Of a stretch of 64,000 nucleotides of DNA, positions 1 through 11,283 are shown piece by piece. This stretch comes from Hanleya hanleyi. Taxonomy: Eukaryota; Mollusca; Polyplacophora; Lepidopleurida; Hanleyidae. The stretch lies in contig JAVTVY010012634.1 of NCBI GenBank assembly GCA_036873755.1, forward strand, positions 124,001 through 188,000, written 5' to 3'. Below the pieces are notes generated by a model. That model was not told where the DNA came from. It saw nothing but the letters and a program-made list of their open reading frames with translations, and did no database searches. Every line of letters starts with the position of its first letter. Position 1 is the stretch's first letter. A program made the translations under genes and the position numbers.

Positions 1-342
1 AGATTTGAAAATCTGGGTGCAGAAAGTGGTGGGTACTGTAATCCACTGCAAAGATTATCTCAACACAAAGTACATGACAAAACAAATCATCTGCTCAAGA
101 GACAGGTATTTCTCACGGATAACGTACCGTACAACAACAACAACAGGTACTGTACACCGCACGTAGATCTCAACAGAGCGCCGAATCCCATCATTTTTTT
201 GTCGGCTTCACTGTGTTATCTCCAGCGCTAAATTGCTGGCATCGATTTGGGGTAATAAACTATAATTGACAAAGGATGTACTGCAACTTGCACTGACTTA
301 TTATCACTCTTGCCCCTATACGCACAACCCTTTACCTGTTTA
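1..342. other. No gene recognised
   Basis: AT-rich sequence with a short CAACAACAACAA run near 134-146. I see no open frame, terminal repeat or repeat unit that I can name. It abuts the first satellite array. The words GTACTGTAC and CAGGTACTGTACA near 145-160 resemble, in inverted orientation, the sequence just outside the second satellite array (about 11075-11092); this is noted only as a hint that the two arrays could share outer flanks. Confidence 0.5.
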
Positions 343-1890
343 CAGTATAACTGCGTAACTTGAGGTATCTCTGTGACAGTGTAGATTCGTTAGAGGCTTT
401 CTCTCTTTGTTAGCGTAACTGCTTATGTCCAGCATGTCCAGAGATAAATCCTTGCTCTTTTTCTGACAGCGTATGCGTAATTTCAGGTGTAGCTCTCTCT
501 CTGTGACAGCGTAACCACATAATTTCAGTGATGAACCATCTCTTTTTACTCAGCGTAAATGCGTAACTTCGTCAGACTCTTTCCCCCTTTCCACAGCGTA
601 ACTGCGTAACTGTGGATATAGACCTCTATGTGATCGTCTAACTTCATTAGAGTCTATCTCTCTTTGTCAGCCAAACTGCTCTTCTTCTAACAGCGTAACT
701 GCGTAACTCCAGGTGTAGACCTCTCTCTGTGACAGTGTAAGTGCGTAATTTCACTGATGGACCATTATTTTTTACTCAGCGTAAATGCATCAGACCCTAT
801 CTCTCCTTTTGCAGCGTAACTGCGTAACTTGAGGTATAGGCCTCTCTCTGTGACAGCGTAAGTGCGTAATTTCACTGATGGGCCATTATTTTTTACTCAG
901 CGTAAAGGCGTAACTTCATCAGACCCTTTCCTTCCTTTTGCAGTGTACATGTAACTGCGTAACTTGAGGTATATGCCTCTCTGTGACAGTGTAGCTTCGT
1001 TAGAGGCTTTCTGTCTTTGTCAGCGTAACTGGGTAAGTCCAGGGATCAATCCTTGCTCTTTTTCTGACAGCGTAACTGCGTAACTTGAGGTATAGGCCTC
1101 TCTCTGTGACAGCGTAAGTGCGTAATTTCACTTATGGACCATTATTTTTTACTCAGCGTAAATGCGTAACTTCATCAGACCCTTTCTCTCCTTTTGCAGC
1201 GTAACTGCGTAACTTGAGGTATAGGCCTCTCTGTGACAGTGTAGCTTCGTTAGAGGATTTCTCTCTTTGTCAGCGTAACTGCGTAAGTCCAGGGATAAAT
1301 CCTTGCTCTTTTTCTGACAGCGTAACTGCGTAACTTAAGGTGTAGGTCTCTCTCTGTGACAGCGTAACCACATAATTTCAGTGGTGAACCATCTCTTTTT
1401 ACTCCGCGTAAATGCGTAACTTCGTCAGACTCTTTTTCTTTCCACAGCGTAACTGGGGATATAGACCTCTCTGTGATCGTGTAACTTCATTAGAGGCTAT
1501 CTCTCTTTGTCAGCGAAACTGCTCTTCTTCTAACAGCGTAACTGCGTAACTCCAGGTGCAGACCTCTCTCTGTGATGGCGTAAGTGTGTAATATCACTGA
1601 TGGACCATTATTTTTCACTCAGCGTAAATGCATAACTTCATCAGACCCTTTCTCTCTTTTTGCTGCGTAACTGCAGGTGTAGACCTGTGTTTGTGACCGC
1701 GTAACTGGTTTTCTATTTTGTCAATGTAATTGCGTACCTCCAGCTGTGGACCTCTCTCTGGGACAGCGTAACGGCGTAACTTCGTCAGGGAATTTCCCTT
1801 ATTTGTCTGTGTAACTGGGTCTAGGGATAAATCCATCCTCTCCCTTCTTGGCGTAAGTGCGTAACTCCAGTCCTAAATCCCTTTTATGTT
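343..1890 (-). repeat. Satellite array 1, ~43-bp units with GCGTAACTGCGTAAC core
   Basis: The array is a run of units of about 42-45 bp. Each opens with a conserved core close to CAGCGTAACTGCGTAAC and continues with one of several recurring linkers, for example the linkers beginning TTGAGGTATAGGCC, TTTCACTGATGGACC, TTCATCAGACCC and TCCAGGGATAAATCC. The linkers recur in a partly fixed order, so this is a higher-order repeat rather than a plain minisatellite. The same satellite is present in reverse orientation at 7568-11045, where the core reads GTTACGCAGTTACGC. Short open frames across it have no coding value. Strand is set relative to array 2. What it does is unknown. Confidence 0.9.
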
Positions 1891-2124
1891 AGGCCATTGT
1901 CACTTGATTGGTTGTTTAGCATTACGGTACCTTGATTTTTTAAATACGCATGATAGATGCTAAAAATTAATTATTATTAATTATTAAATTGCAAACAAGT
2001 TGTATACAAATTTGAAGAAAATGAGTAAATATTACTCATGAGAATGTAAATCCCTCATATATTTTAATTATTTGCCCTCAAAATGTAGATGAGGGCTGGT
2101 CATCCAATCATGTGACAATGGCCT
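1891..2124. mobile_element. MITE inserted in satellite array 1
   Basis: A 234-bp AT-rich block interrupts the satellite. It begins AGGCCATTGTCACTTGATTG and ends with the near-perfect reverse complement (CCAATCATGTGACAATGGCCT), giving terminal inverted repeats of about 21 bp with one mismatch. It contains no open frame. The satellite resumes directly after it. I could not define a clean target-site duplication, so the superfamily is left open. Confidence 0.8.
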
Positions 2125-2262
2125 TTAGCATAACTGCATAACTTCAGCCCTGAATCCTTTCTCTTAATCTCCACGTAACTGCGTAACTTTCTCAGATAAT
2201 TTCTCTTCTGCTCATCGTAAATCACAGCCTAAGCTTACAGTCAATTTAGTGCATCAACAGTA
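2125..2262 (-). repeat. Resumed end of satellite array 1
   Basis: Two or three degraded units of the same satellite (GCATAACTGCATAACTTC, CACGTAACTGCGTAACTT) continue after the MITE. The stretch ends next to the TA that flanks the element starting at 2263. Confidence 0.8.
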
Positions 2263-2278
2263 CCCTTACAGAAAATTA

Positions 2279-2775
2279 AGATTGCAGAGAGATTGCAGAG
2301 AGATTGCGGAGTTAGCTTGCGGTAGCTTACAATGTTAGCTACCGATAAGATCCCATTTGAAACATTGGGAGCTTGCGCTAGCTCCCGATAAGGCCGGTAG
2401 GTTGGCTCTCGCAAGGTAGTGATAGCTCCCCGCAACCTAGCGCAAGCTTGCGCCAGCTCCCGATTGTAGCTCCCTGCGAGCTCGCGCCAGGTCCTCATTC
2501 CTGCTCCGTGCGAGCTTGTGCTAGCTCCCCGCGAGCTCGCGATACCTCCCCGCGAGCTCGCGATAGCTCACCGCAACCTTGCGCTAGCTCCCCACAAGCT
2601 GCTACCTTGCCGGGAGCTACCGATAAGCTCCCATTTGAAACATTGCTAGTTTGCGGCTGTCCATGGTAGCCAGCGCTAGTTAACGAAGATCCAGAGTTGT
2701 ATTACTGTTGTAGGGTTGCGCGAGCTAGCGGTAGGTGGCGCAAGCTAGTGGTAGGTTGCGCAAGCCAGCGACCTA
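2279..2775. repeat. Left subterminal palindrome array of element C
   Basis: Irregular array of GCGCTAGCTCCC, GCGAGCTCGCG and related words. Perfect 12-bp palindromes CGCGAGCTCGCG lie at 2530-2541 and 2551-2562. Open frames that cross this array on both strands are repeat artefacts (Ala/Arg/Ser/Leu-rich). Confidence 0.8.
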
Positions 2776-3696
2776 TCAAACTTGATCCACAAAATCAGTG
2801 ACCCTGGTTCAGCCTACAATTTCACAAATTCATTATGTAGGTCAAGATCAGAACAAAGACAGGGTGAGCATACATGTACTATATACACCAGCTATTTGAA
2901 TACATGCAGAACAAATTAGGGGAAAAGATCTGAATTTTGCAAAAAGGTAGATTAACTATCCAATAAAATTAAAAGTTTTATAGCTAATTGAGGTTAACCA
3001 TGGGTTAACTGAATAATGACCATCCATTTAGTTTGCTTAAGAAATAGCCTAGTACTGGTATCAAGTGAATCCAAATTGAATTGCTATTCATCTTTAAGAA
3101 ATAACATGAGGTGAGTTTCAGTGGATTACTAAATGCATTATATGCCTTATACTCTACACCAGGTCTAGGTTAGAAAATTCATAATTAAACCCTCTCCTAC
3201 TCTCACTATGTTAATTCACTTCAGGCAAAACTCAGCTATGATTGCTTGATCATTTAAAAGAGCATGTACTTACCAGAAACTAATGAAACAACATGAAATG
3301 ACTCTCTTATAGATACATCCATTGAACTGAGATGTATAACAGCTTCTCCCTCCAATTTTTCAAATGCTGACTGCATCACACACCATCCCTCCCCGTTCAA
3401 AAGTAGTCCATTTCCAGGGCAGGAAATACCAAGGATAAAAGGGCACTAATCCCATATCTAAAGAAAGTTTATCATTCACAAGAATGTGAAAACATAAGTA
3501 AATACCTGTAGCACTGCAGAGAACAGATTTTTTGGCCTTGTGTGGAAGGGAACTTTGGAATTTTATTATGTATTCCTACACACTGGTCACGAGACTGACC
3601 CAGATTTTCCAGATGTTGGTTTAAGGAAGGTCTATATAGCTGGACAGGAAAAGTAATGGTGTGGAATCTCAAGAATACAGAGACTATCATATCTCC

Positions 3697-4015
3697 AACT
3701 TGCGATAGCTCCCGCAAAGTTGCGCTACCTCTCGCGAGCTAGCAGGTTTGAAACTCTGCGATGATGGTAGGTAGCGCAAACTTGCGGTGAGTACTAGAAA
3801 CAATCTATGATAGTGAGCGCGAGGTAGCGGGTATCTCACGCAAGCTAACGGGTAGCTCCCGCTGTCTCTCGCGATCTGCTGGTTAGCTCGCACTAGTTCG
3901 CGCAAGGTAGCGGATAGCTCGCGCAAGGTAGCGGATAGCTCGCGCAAGGTAGCGGATAGCTCGCACAAGTTAACATATGAGCCCGGGAGCTTAGCGGGAG
4001 CTCCCCGCAACCTTA
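3697..4015. repeat. Right subterminal array of element C
   Basis: Array of the same words in the opposite sense. It includes a run of 18-bp units reading GCGCAAGGTAGCGGATAG with CTC spacers around 3899-3962, and CTCCCGCTGTCTCTCGCG further left. The unit order and the inverted sense relative to 2279-2775 are what would be expected of subterminal transposase-binding regions. Confidence 0.75.
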
Positions 4016-4029
4016 AATTTCTGTAAGGG

Positions 4030-4415
4030 TAACCAGGGATTATCAGATATAGATCTTTAATGATTCTGAATAAATTCAAAATGGTCACCAAGTGTGTTTC
4101 CGCACAATCAGAGAAAACTGGTTCTGTCATTCGTTGTCTCTTCATGCATCGATGATGTTTACCAAGTTTCATAATGAACACTTAAAGTTTCCAAAGATAT
4201 AGATCATTAATTATTTTGCATAAATTAAAAATGGTTGCCAAGATTTCTGCCCAATCAGAGAAACAACTTCTGTCATTCATCCTATGTCTCTTGATGTATC
4301 AATGAGGTACGGTATACCAAATTTTACATCAAGCACTTGAACGATATCAGCGATAGAGATCATAAATGATTTTGGCGGATTCCACACAAAACTGTACCAC
4401 TAACTCCCATTTCTG
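4030..4415. repeat. Monomers of the ~150-bp dispersed tandem family
   Basis: About two and a half monomers of a repeat used many times in this window. Landmarks are TGCATAAATTAAA followed by ATGG-CCAAG, then CCAATCAGAGAAA, then TCTCTTGATG-ATCGATGATGT, then an A/GCACTTGAACGGTATCAGA-like end. The family is non-coding; the long Met-Lys-Leu-rich open frames it produces on the minus strand recur in every copy and are artefacts. Confidence 0.8.
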
Positions 4416-5050
4416 TCCGTCCTTGACGGAATAGGACATTAGTAACATCAATAACTTGGAAGACATCATAAACAAACAAAGTTCCCTGTACCTTATTATC
4501 TAAAATGTGTCAATGAATTGCATAAGATGAAAATAAACAAGTGCCCCTATGAATTATTCGTACAGTTTTTAGTTTAACGGAACAAAACACAAATGACATT
4601 AGTAACATTTGTGTGTTACTAATGTCAGTTGTCCGTCAAAATCTATTTGAAGAAATGTACAAGAAATTTCTTATAACAGAAGCACTTGCATATGCTCAGT
4701 GGAATTAGGCCAAGCATATTGATATATCTGTACCATTGTCAGTGTATGTCGCCACCCATGCTGTAATATTGAGCCTTTTCAAAAAAGTTCTAATGTCCTT
4801 TCCATCAAGGGAGTTGGACGGAAATTACATTAGAAACGTTTTTTAAATGCTCATAGTATTGATGTATTGGTATTTAATACACTGGCAATGGTACATATAT
4901 CTCAAGGTCAAGCTAGTACCACTGTAAATCTTTAATTGAATAATTTAATTGACATTTGTTTTGTGGTGAATATTATAAATAAAGTTGGATGGACATATGA
5001 CAGAACAAATGACATTAGTAACATTTACATATCTGTCTCTCTATTATACT
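4416..5050. repeat. Region with repeated GACATTAGTAAC word
   Basis: The 12-mer GACATTAGTAAC or a close variant occurs near 4436, 4598, 4614 (inverted), 4826 and 5011. Around 4598-4627 a direct and an inverted copy face each other and form a 13-bp stem (GACATTAGTAACA / TGTTACTAATGTC). CCTTGACGGAATAGGACATTAG-like sequence near 4425 is matched in inverted orientation near 4795. I infer a decayed TIR element with its own short word, but no clean termini are visible. Confidence 0.45.
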
Positions 5051-5860
5051 GCAGATAAGAAATGTGCAGTGTAAAACTGTTTATATTCAGATATGCATAC
5101 ATTACACAACATTTGTCATCTTAGCTTTCTAAGGGCATTTCACGTTTCACTTAACACTACCCTTAGATTTTCGCTGTGATTCGGCATGTATTTCACATGG
5201 CGCCATCTATCTAGAGGGAGATAATCCAGTTCGAAAGTTGTTCCCAAAGCATGAGGTCAAATGTCGGCCCCATTTAAACGAGCCAATGAAATTATCTGTA
5301 TTCAAATATTTCTCACACATGCAAACATGTCAGTTTCACGAGGCGCAAGACTGGGGGAGTCTACGCGAGACCAAAACGAAGTTGTGCAAATTAGCTATTT
5401 TATTTCTCACTCTAGTGGAGCAAGCTTCTTTGTTTATCTTAAGAAACAAACGGCCTAACATATTTGAAAACAAAATAAAATCGGTGGCAGACCACAGGAA
5501 AATGATATGCTTTCTATTTTGTGATGGGGGCACTTCGAGGCCCACCATGGGATCATTTCAATCAATCGCTTTCTGGAGGTGTGTCTTCGTTGTATGAATG
5601 TGATTGCACCGATGTCGGATGTAACGGGGCCAGTCGGATGTGACCATTTGGGAAACGCCCTATTACACTCATGGCTACGAGCAAAAGTTTCTATGTATGA
5701 TCGTGCCATGCGTTCGGATGATGAACATTTGTGTGTTTAGCAAACACAGTACAAGACACAGGAGTCAGTTTTTTAACATTTTTAATGTTACAAACGTCAT
5801 TTTCTGGTGAGACAGACAATTTGACGGAAAGTGGTATAGTTTTACGTGGAATACGCCTTT
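5051..5860. other. Unassigned stretch; one 119-aa open frame of unknown status
   Basis: No recognised gene. The longest frame, 5238-5597 (+, 119 codons), has no domain I recognise, no clear splice context and overlaps open frames on the other strand, so I do not call it a gene. The region near 5595-5665 contains two GTCGGATGT(A/G)AC repeats. Confidence 0.4.
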
Positions 5861-6375
5861 TGCATAAGTTCAAGATCGCTGTCCATCCTTCCCACCACCT
5901 TCCCACCGTTAAATCCTACTCACTCACTCACTCACCCTTCCCACCACTCAGGGGAACTCATGTAATTTATTCATTACAAGTCTCTTGATACATCGATGCT
6001 GTATACCAAGTTCCGTATAGAACACTTAACTGGTACCAGAGAAATACATCATTAAAGTTTTTGCATAAATTAAAGATGGCCGCCAAGGTACCGAAATAAG
6101 GTAAAAAACTACACTAAGAAACTTTTAGTAAAGCGGTTGATATTTGGCTCGCTGTCCGGGTTGCATACTCAACTCTCTCTCCGGCACTGAAGAGCAGTAT
6201 GCAGGAGAGAAGAGCAGGAACTATTAATTCACAAACCAGATGACATCATAATTCTTCTTCAACAGTATCAGAGATAGAGATCATAAATGATTTTGCATAA
6301 CTTAAACATGGCTGCCCATCCTTCCTGCCACTCAGAGGACCTGATTTGGTTATTCAACTTTCATATAGAACACTT

Positions 6376-6556
6376 AAATGGCCCCCAATAGGGTGAGGCA
6401 CGAGTCTTGTACCATGTCTGTTGCCACAAAGGGAAGTTTAATTTCCTCTACATGATGGCTGTACATGGATAGTCACACATGTCCAGCTAACCATATCGCA
6501 GATAGTATATCATCGCTATATGACCCAAATGGTGTTGAACGCGACGTTAAACCCCT
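6376..6556 (+). mobile_element. SINE-like insert with TTGAACGCGACGTTAAA tail
   Basis: Within a ~150-bp monomer the normal text AACACTTAAATGG-TATCAGAG is interrupted by about 180 bp ending GTGTTGAACGCGACGTTAAA followed by CCCCTAACTCAGTCAG. This 3' module is shared with inserts at 6617, 20737, 32090 and 33325. The body has no coding frame. Insertion boundaries are approximate. Confidence 0.6.
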
Positions 6557-6616
6557 AACTCAGTCAGAGATATATCATTAAAGTTTTTGCATAAATTAAA
6601 GATGGCCTCCAAGGTG

Positions 6617-6652
6617 TTGAACGCTATGTTAAACCCCTAACTCACTCACTCA
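6617..6652 (+). mobile_element. Isolated SINE tail fragment
   Basis: GTGTTGAACGCTATGTTAAA followed by CCCCTAACTCACTCACTCAG: only the 3' module of the SINE family is present, dropped into a ~150-bp monomer after GATGGCCTCCAAG. It is probably a 5'-truncated insertion. Confidence 0.6.
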
Positions 6653-6717
6653 GCGATACACATCATCGATTCATGCAAAATCTTTAATGATGTACATCTC
6701 TGAATGCGTGAGTTAGG

Positions 6718-6946
6718 GGAATCACTCTACAAGAGACTGTCTTTAAAGTGTATTATACTTCGCACATGCGCTTGTTGTACCTAGAAGAACTATGATGTCA
6801 TCTGGTTTGTGTTTGATAGTTCTTACTCTTCTCCCCTGCACATCGCTCTTCAGTGACGGAGGGAGACTTGAGAATGCGGTGAACCCAGCAAGCGCATGTG
6901 CGAAGTATAAATAGACTTTAAAGACAGTCTCTTGTAGAGTGATTCC
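6718..6946. mobile_element. MITE with ~53-bp terminal inverted repeats
   Basis: The left end, GGAATCACTCTACAAGAGAC and onward to GCGCTTG (6718-6773), is repeated in reverse complement at 6886-6946 with only a few differences around the TATTATA segment. The central spacer of about 110 bp contains no open frame. Total length 229 bp. No unambiguous target duplication; the right end runs straight into a tRNA-like stretch. Confidence 0.8.
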
Positions 6947-7003
6947 GTGGTTGAATGGATAGAGTGGTTCGCTATTGTCACGAAGGTCGTGAGTTCGGGG
7001 ACA
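6943..7003 (+). other. tRNA-like head of a SINE
   Basis: TGGATAGAGTGG fits a polymerase III A box, and 30 bp later GGTCGTGAGTTCGGGG fits a degraded B box. The pattern (GTGGTTGAATGGATAGAG ... TTCGCT ... GTCACGAAGGTCGTGAG) matches the tRNA-derived head of the gastropod SINE family rather than a functional tRNA: the acceptor stem does not close and the B box is imperfect. Confidence 0.55.
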
Positions 7004-7175
7004 GACTGAAGATGCAGCCTGTTACCTGGAAATAGAGTCCAAAGTTTCTTGATGTATCGATGATCTATGCCACGTTTCACACTGAACAGCGAAATGGTAT
7101 CTCAGATACACAAGATTAATGGTTTCGCATAAATTAAAGATGGCCACCATAGTTTTCACCCAATCGGATCCAGAC
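7004..7175. repeat. One monomer of the ~150-bp family
   Basis: Contains TTTCTTGATGTATCGATGAT, CACACTGAACAG, TCGCATAAATTAAAGATGG and CCCAATCGGATCCAGA in the order seen at 19345-19480, so it is a single displaced monomer. Confidence 0.75.
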
Positions 7176-7567
7176 AATAATTGCTCCTATCGGCCATCAG
7201 CTGGATAACCATATCATTGACCTTGGCCTATTTTATCAAGGTCAAATTCTAGTTGTTGCAGTTTCTGTAGGGATATGGCTTGGCTGTTCAAATGTACACT
7301 ACAGTACTTTATTGAAACCTATTCAACTTCATCAAAACGTACTATTTCATCAAGGTAGGTCAAATTCTAGTTAATACAATGTTTTGATGGTTTACACTCA
7401 TATATACATGTAGGCTGAAAAATGATGCACACGTGTATATTTAAGCCCTTTACCGTCTGTGCTGATATATCCGAATGCTCTTACATCATATGTTGCATAC
7501 ATATGCAGTACAGTGACAAGATGGTGATTAGTCAAAAGCTTTGGCAGCCATATTGGATTGACCTAAT
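7176..7567. other. No feature recognised
   Basis: Contains a short direct repeat TATTTCATCAAGGT(AGGT)CAAATTCTAGTT near 7240 and 7340. No open frame or element boundary that I can support. Confidence 0.45.
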
Positions 7568-10500
7568 TTGAAATATAATTATCTGGAGAAATGGCAGAAC
7601 TATGATGAGCAGAACGGAAAGGGTCTAATAAAGTTACGCAGAGCAAAATTCAATGGTCCATGGATGAAGTTACGCTGTCCGCATGCAAAGAGGTTCACAG
7701 CTGAACTTATGCAGTTACGCTGTCAGAAAAAGATGTCTACGGTACACCTAAAATTACGCAGTTATACGCTCACAGTAAAAGAGCGGTCTAGAGCCAAGTT
7801 ATGCAGTTACGCCGAGCAAAAGAGAAAGGGTCTGACGAAGTTACGCAGTTACGCTGTCAGAAAAGAGGAATTGATTTATCCCTGGACTAACACACATACG
7901 CTGACAAAAAGGGAAAGCCTCTAATCAAATTATGCTATTTATGATGAGCAAAACAGAAATGGTCTAATAAAGTTACGCAGAGCAACAATAAATGGTCCAT
8001 GGATGGAGTTACACAGTTACGCTGTCAGCATGTAAAGACTGCTTCACAGCTGAACTTACGCAGTTATGCTGTCAGAAAAAGATGTCTATGGTACATGTAC
8101 ACCTAAAATTACGCCGTTACGCTCTCAGTAAAAGAGAGGTCTAGAGCCAAGTTACGCATTTACACCGAGCAAAAGAGAAAGGGTCTGATGAAGTTACACA
8201 GTTACGCTGTGAGTAAAATGAATTGGTCCATCACTGGAGATACGCAGAACTTTACGCTGAGAAAAAGAGAATTTAGGGTTTGACGAAGTTACACAGCCAC
8301 GTTGAGGAAATAAATAATCCATCGCCGAATTTACACAGTTACGCTGTCAGAAACAGATGTGTACAGTGCACCTAAAGTTACGCAGTTACGCTCTCAGGAA
8401 AAGTGAGGTCTAGATCCAAAATTACGCAGTTACGCTGAGCAAAACAGAAAGGGTCTGACAAAGTTACGCAGTTATGCTGAGCAAAAAGGAAATGGTCCTT
8501 CGACGAGGTTACGCAGTTACGCTGTCATAAAGAGAGATCTATATCTGGAGTTACGCAGTTACGCTATCAGAAAAGAGGAATTGATTTATCCCTGGACTTA
8601 CGCACTTACGCTGCCAAAAAGGGAAAACCTCTAATCATATGCTATTTGTGAGGAGCAAAACAGAAAGGGTCTAATAAAGTTACGCAGAGCAAGAATAAAT
8701 GGTCCATGGATGGAGTTACGCTGTCCGCATACAAAGACGTTCACAGCTGAACTTACGCAGTTACGCTGTCAGAAAAAGATGTCTATGGTACACCTAAAAT
8801 TACGCAGTTACGCTCTCGGATCAAAGAGAGGTCTACAGCCAAGTTACGCTTTTACGCCGAGCAAAAGAGAAAGGGTCTGACGAAGTTACGCTATCAGAAA
8901 AGAGGAATTGATTTATCCCTGGACTAACACACACGCTGACAAAAAGGGAAAGCCTCTAATCAAATTATGCTATTTATGATGAGCAAAACAGAAATGGTCT
9001 AATAAAGTTACGCAGAGCAACAATAAATGGTCCATGGATGGAGTTACACAGTTACGCTGTCCGCATGCAAAGAGGTTCACAGCTGAACTTGCGCAGTTAC
9101 GCTGTCAGAAAAAGATGTCTATGGTACATGTACACCTAAAATTACGCCGTTACGCTCTCAGTAAAAGAGAGGTCTAGAGCCAAGTTACGCATTTACGCCG
9201 AGCAAAAGAGAAAGGGTCTGACGAAGTTATGCAGTTACGCTGTGAGTAAAATGAATTGGTCCATCACTGGAGATACGCAGAACTTTACGCTGAGAAAAAG
9301 AGAAAGGGTTTGACGAAGTTATGCAGCTACGTTGAGGAAATAAATAATCCATCACCGAATTTACACAGTTACGCTGTCAGAAACAGATGTCTACGGTGCA
9401 CCTAAAGTTACGCAGTTACGCTCTCAGGAAAAAAGAGGTCCAGAGCCAAGTTACGCATTTACGCCGAGCAAAAGAGAAAGGGTCTGACGAAGTTACGCAG
9501 TTACCCTGTGAGTAAAATGGATTGGTCCATCACTGGAGATACGCAGAACTTCACGCTGAGAATAAGAGAAAGGGTTTGACGAAGTTACGCAGCTACGTTG
9601 AGGAAATAAATAATTCATCGCCGAATTTACACAGTTACGCTGTCAGAAACAGATGTCTACGGTGCACCTAAAGTCACGCAGTTACGCTCTCAGGAAAAGA
9701 GAGGTCTACATCCGAAATTACGCAGTTACGCTGAGCAAAACAGAAAGGGTCTGACAAAGTTACGCAGTTACGCTGAGCAAAAAGGAAATGGTCCTTCGAC
9801 GAGGTTACGCAGTTACGCTGTCATAAACAGAGATCTATATCTGGATTTACGCAGTTACGCTTTCAGAAAAGAGGAATTGATTTACATGTATCCCTGGACT
9901 TACGCACTTACGCTGACAAAAAGGGAAAACCTCTAATCAAGTTAATGCTATTTGTGAGGAGCAAAACAGAAAGGGTCTAATAAAGTTACGCAGAGCAAAA
10001 ATAAATGGTCCATGAATGAAGTTACGCAGTTACGCTGTCCGCATGCAAAGACGTTCACAGCTGAACTTACGGAGTTACGCTGTCAGAAAAAGATGTCTAT
10101 GGTATACCTAAAATTACGCAGTTACGCTCTCGAGTCAAGGAGAGGTCTAGAACCAAGTTACGCATTTATGCCGAGCAAAAGAGAAAGGGTCTGACAAAGT
10201 TACGCAGTTACGCTGAGCAAAAAGGAAATGGTCCTTCTATGAGGTTACGCAGTTACGCTGTCATAAAGAGAGATCTATATCTGGAGTTACGCAGTTACGC
10301 TGTCAGAAAAGATGAATTGATTTATCCCTGGACTTACGCTGACAAAAAGGGAAAGCCTCAAATCATGTTATGGTACATGTATTTGTGAGGAGCAAAACAG
10401 AAAGGGTCTAATAAAGTTACGCAGAGCAAAAATAAATGGTCCATGGGTGAAGTTACGCAGTTACGCTGTCCGCATGCAAAGAGGTTCACAGCTGAACTTA

Positions 10501-11045
10501 CCCAGTTACGCTGTCAGAAAAAGATGTCTATGGTACACCTAAAATTACGCCGTTACGCTCTCAGTAAAAGAGAGGTCTAGAGCCAAGTTACGCATTTACG
10601 CCGAGCAAAAGAGAATGGGTCTGATGAAGTTACGCAGTTACGCTGTGAGTAAAATGAATTGGTCCACCAGCAGAACTTTACGCTGAGAATAAGAGAAAGA
10701 GTTTGACCAAGTTACGCAGCTACGTTGAGGAAATAAATAATCCATCTCCGAATTTACACAGTTACGCTGTCGGAATGTAATGTCTACGGTGCACCTAAAG
10801 TTACGCAGTTACGCTCTCAGGAAAAGAGAGGTCTACATCCGAAATTACGCAGTTATGCTGAGCAAAACAGAAAGGATCTGACAAAGTTACGCAGTTACGC
10901 TGAGCAAAAAGGAAATGGTCCTTCGACGAGGTTACGCAGTTACGCTGTCATAAAGAGAGATCTATATCTGGAGTTACGCAGTTACGCTGTCAGAAAAAGA
11001 GAGGGTTACAGCTGGAATTACGCAGTTACGCTGAGAAAAAGATAA
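7568..11045 (+). repeat. Satellite array 2, inverted relative to array 1
   Basis: About 3.5 kb of 43-48-bp units with core GTTACGCAGTTACGCTG and recurrent linkers (TCAGAAAAAGATGTCT, CAAAAGAGAAAGGGTCTGA, AGTAAAATGAATTGGTCC, AGGAAATAAATAATCC, TCATAAAGAGAGATCTAT). The landmark TCTAATAAAGTTACGCAGAG recurs at 7624, 7963, 8670, 8998, 9976 and 10407, that is with spacings of 339, 707, 328, 978 and 431 bp, so blocks of about 330 bp and multiples have been duplicated and deleted. It is the reverse complement of the family at 343-2262. A conserved short core with changing linkers recalls a CRISPR array, but the linkers themselves recur. Confidence 0.92.
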
Positions 11046-11283
11046 ATTAGGATCTGACTTGAAGTCCTGCGTTGTACTGTACTGTACCTGTATAGTTTCA
11101 TCATGAGGCCTACTCTATAGTATGCTCCGTGGTGTCATCGACTGAGAGAATGCCTTGTGTATTATGAGCAACAATATACTATAATTGTAATATTGATCTG
11201 AAGTCCACTGCATGGCTGCCATTTCCATGTACTGCATGTACCAGCACTCCCGTGACTTCTTACATGAGGGAATGACCGAAGAT

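Larger units (their letters stand above)
2263..4029. mobile_element. TIR element C (CCCTTAC termini) with GCGAGC palindrome arrays
   Basis: The left end reads TA|CCCTTACAGAAAATTAAG and the right end, read inward, TA|CCCTTACAGAAATTTAAGG, so the TIRs are close to 20 bp with a TA duplication on both sides. Inside each end lies an array of short GC-rich words (2279-2775 and 3697-4015), in inverted orientation relative to one another. The central 0.9 kb is AT-rich and non-coding. With no transposase, it is non-autonomous. The 2-bp duplication and subterminal repeats fit the CACTA/Mirage group, but this is inference. It shares termini with the elements at 13447, 29499 and 45584, while its array word differs. 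Confidence 0.8.
5861..6717. repeat. ~150-bp family monomers broken by SINE pieces
   Basis: Monomer landmarks (TTGCATAA(A/C)TTAAA, CATCCTTCCCACCACTCA, TCTTGATACATCGATGCTG, TAGAACACTTAA) recur at about 5860-6110, 6265-6375, 6556-6615 and 6660-6710. Between them lie two SINE-derived inserts and a stretch at about 6150-6235 that resembles, in reverse, 6790-6880. A (CACT)n run at 5918-5936 is part of a SINE-like tail. Confidence 0.7.

Noticed and set aside
6943..7003. Functional tRNA gene
   Set aside because: A- and B-box-like words are present but the acceptor stem does not pair and the sequence matches a SINE head.
7568..11045. CRISPR-like array (conserved short core, variable linkers)
   Set aside because: Linkers recur in blocks of about 330 bp, unit length varies, the DNA is clearly eukaryotic and no cas genes exist; it is a higher-order satellite.
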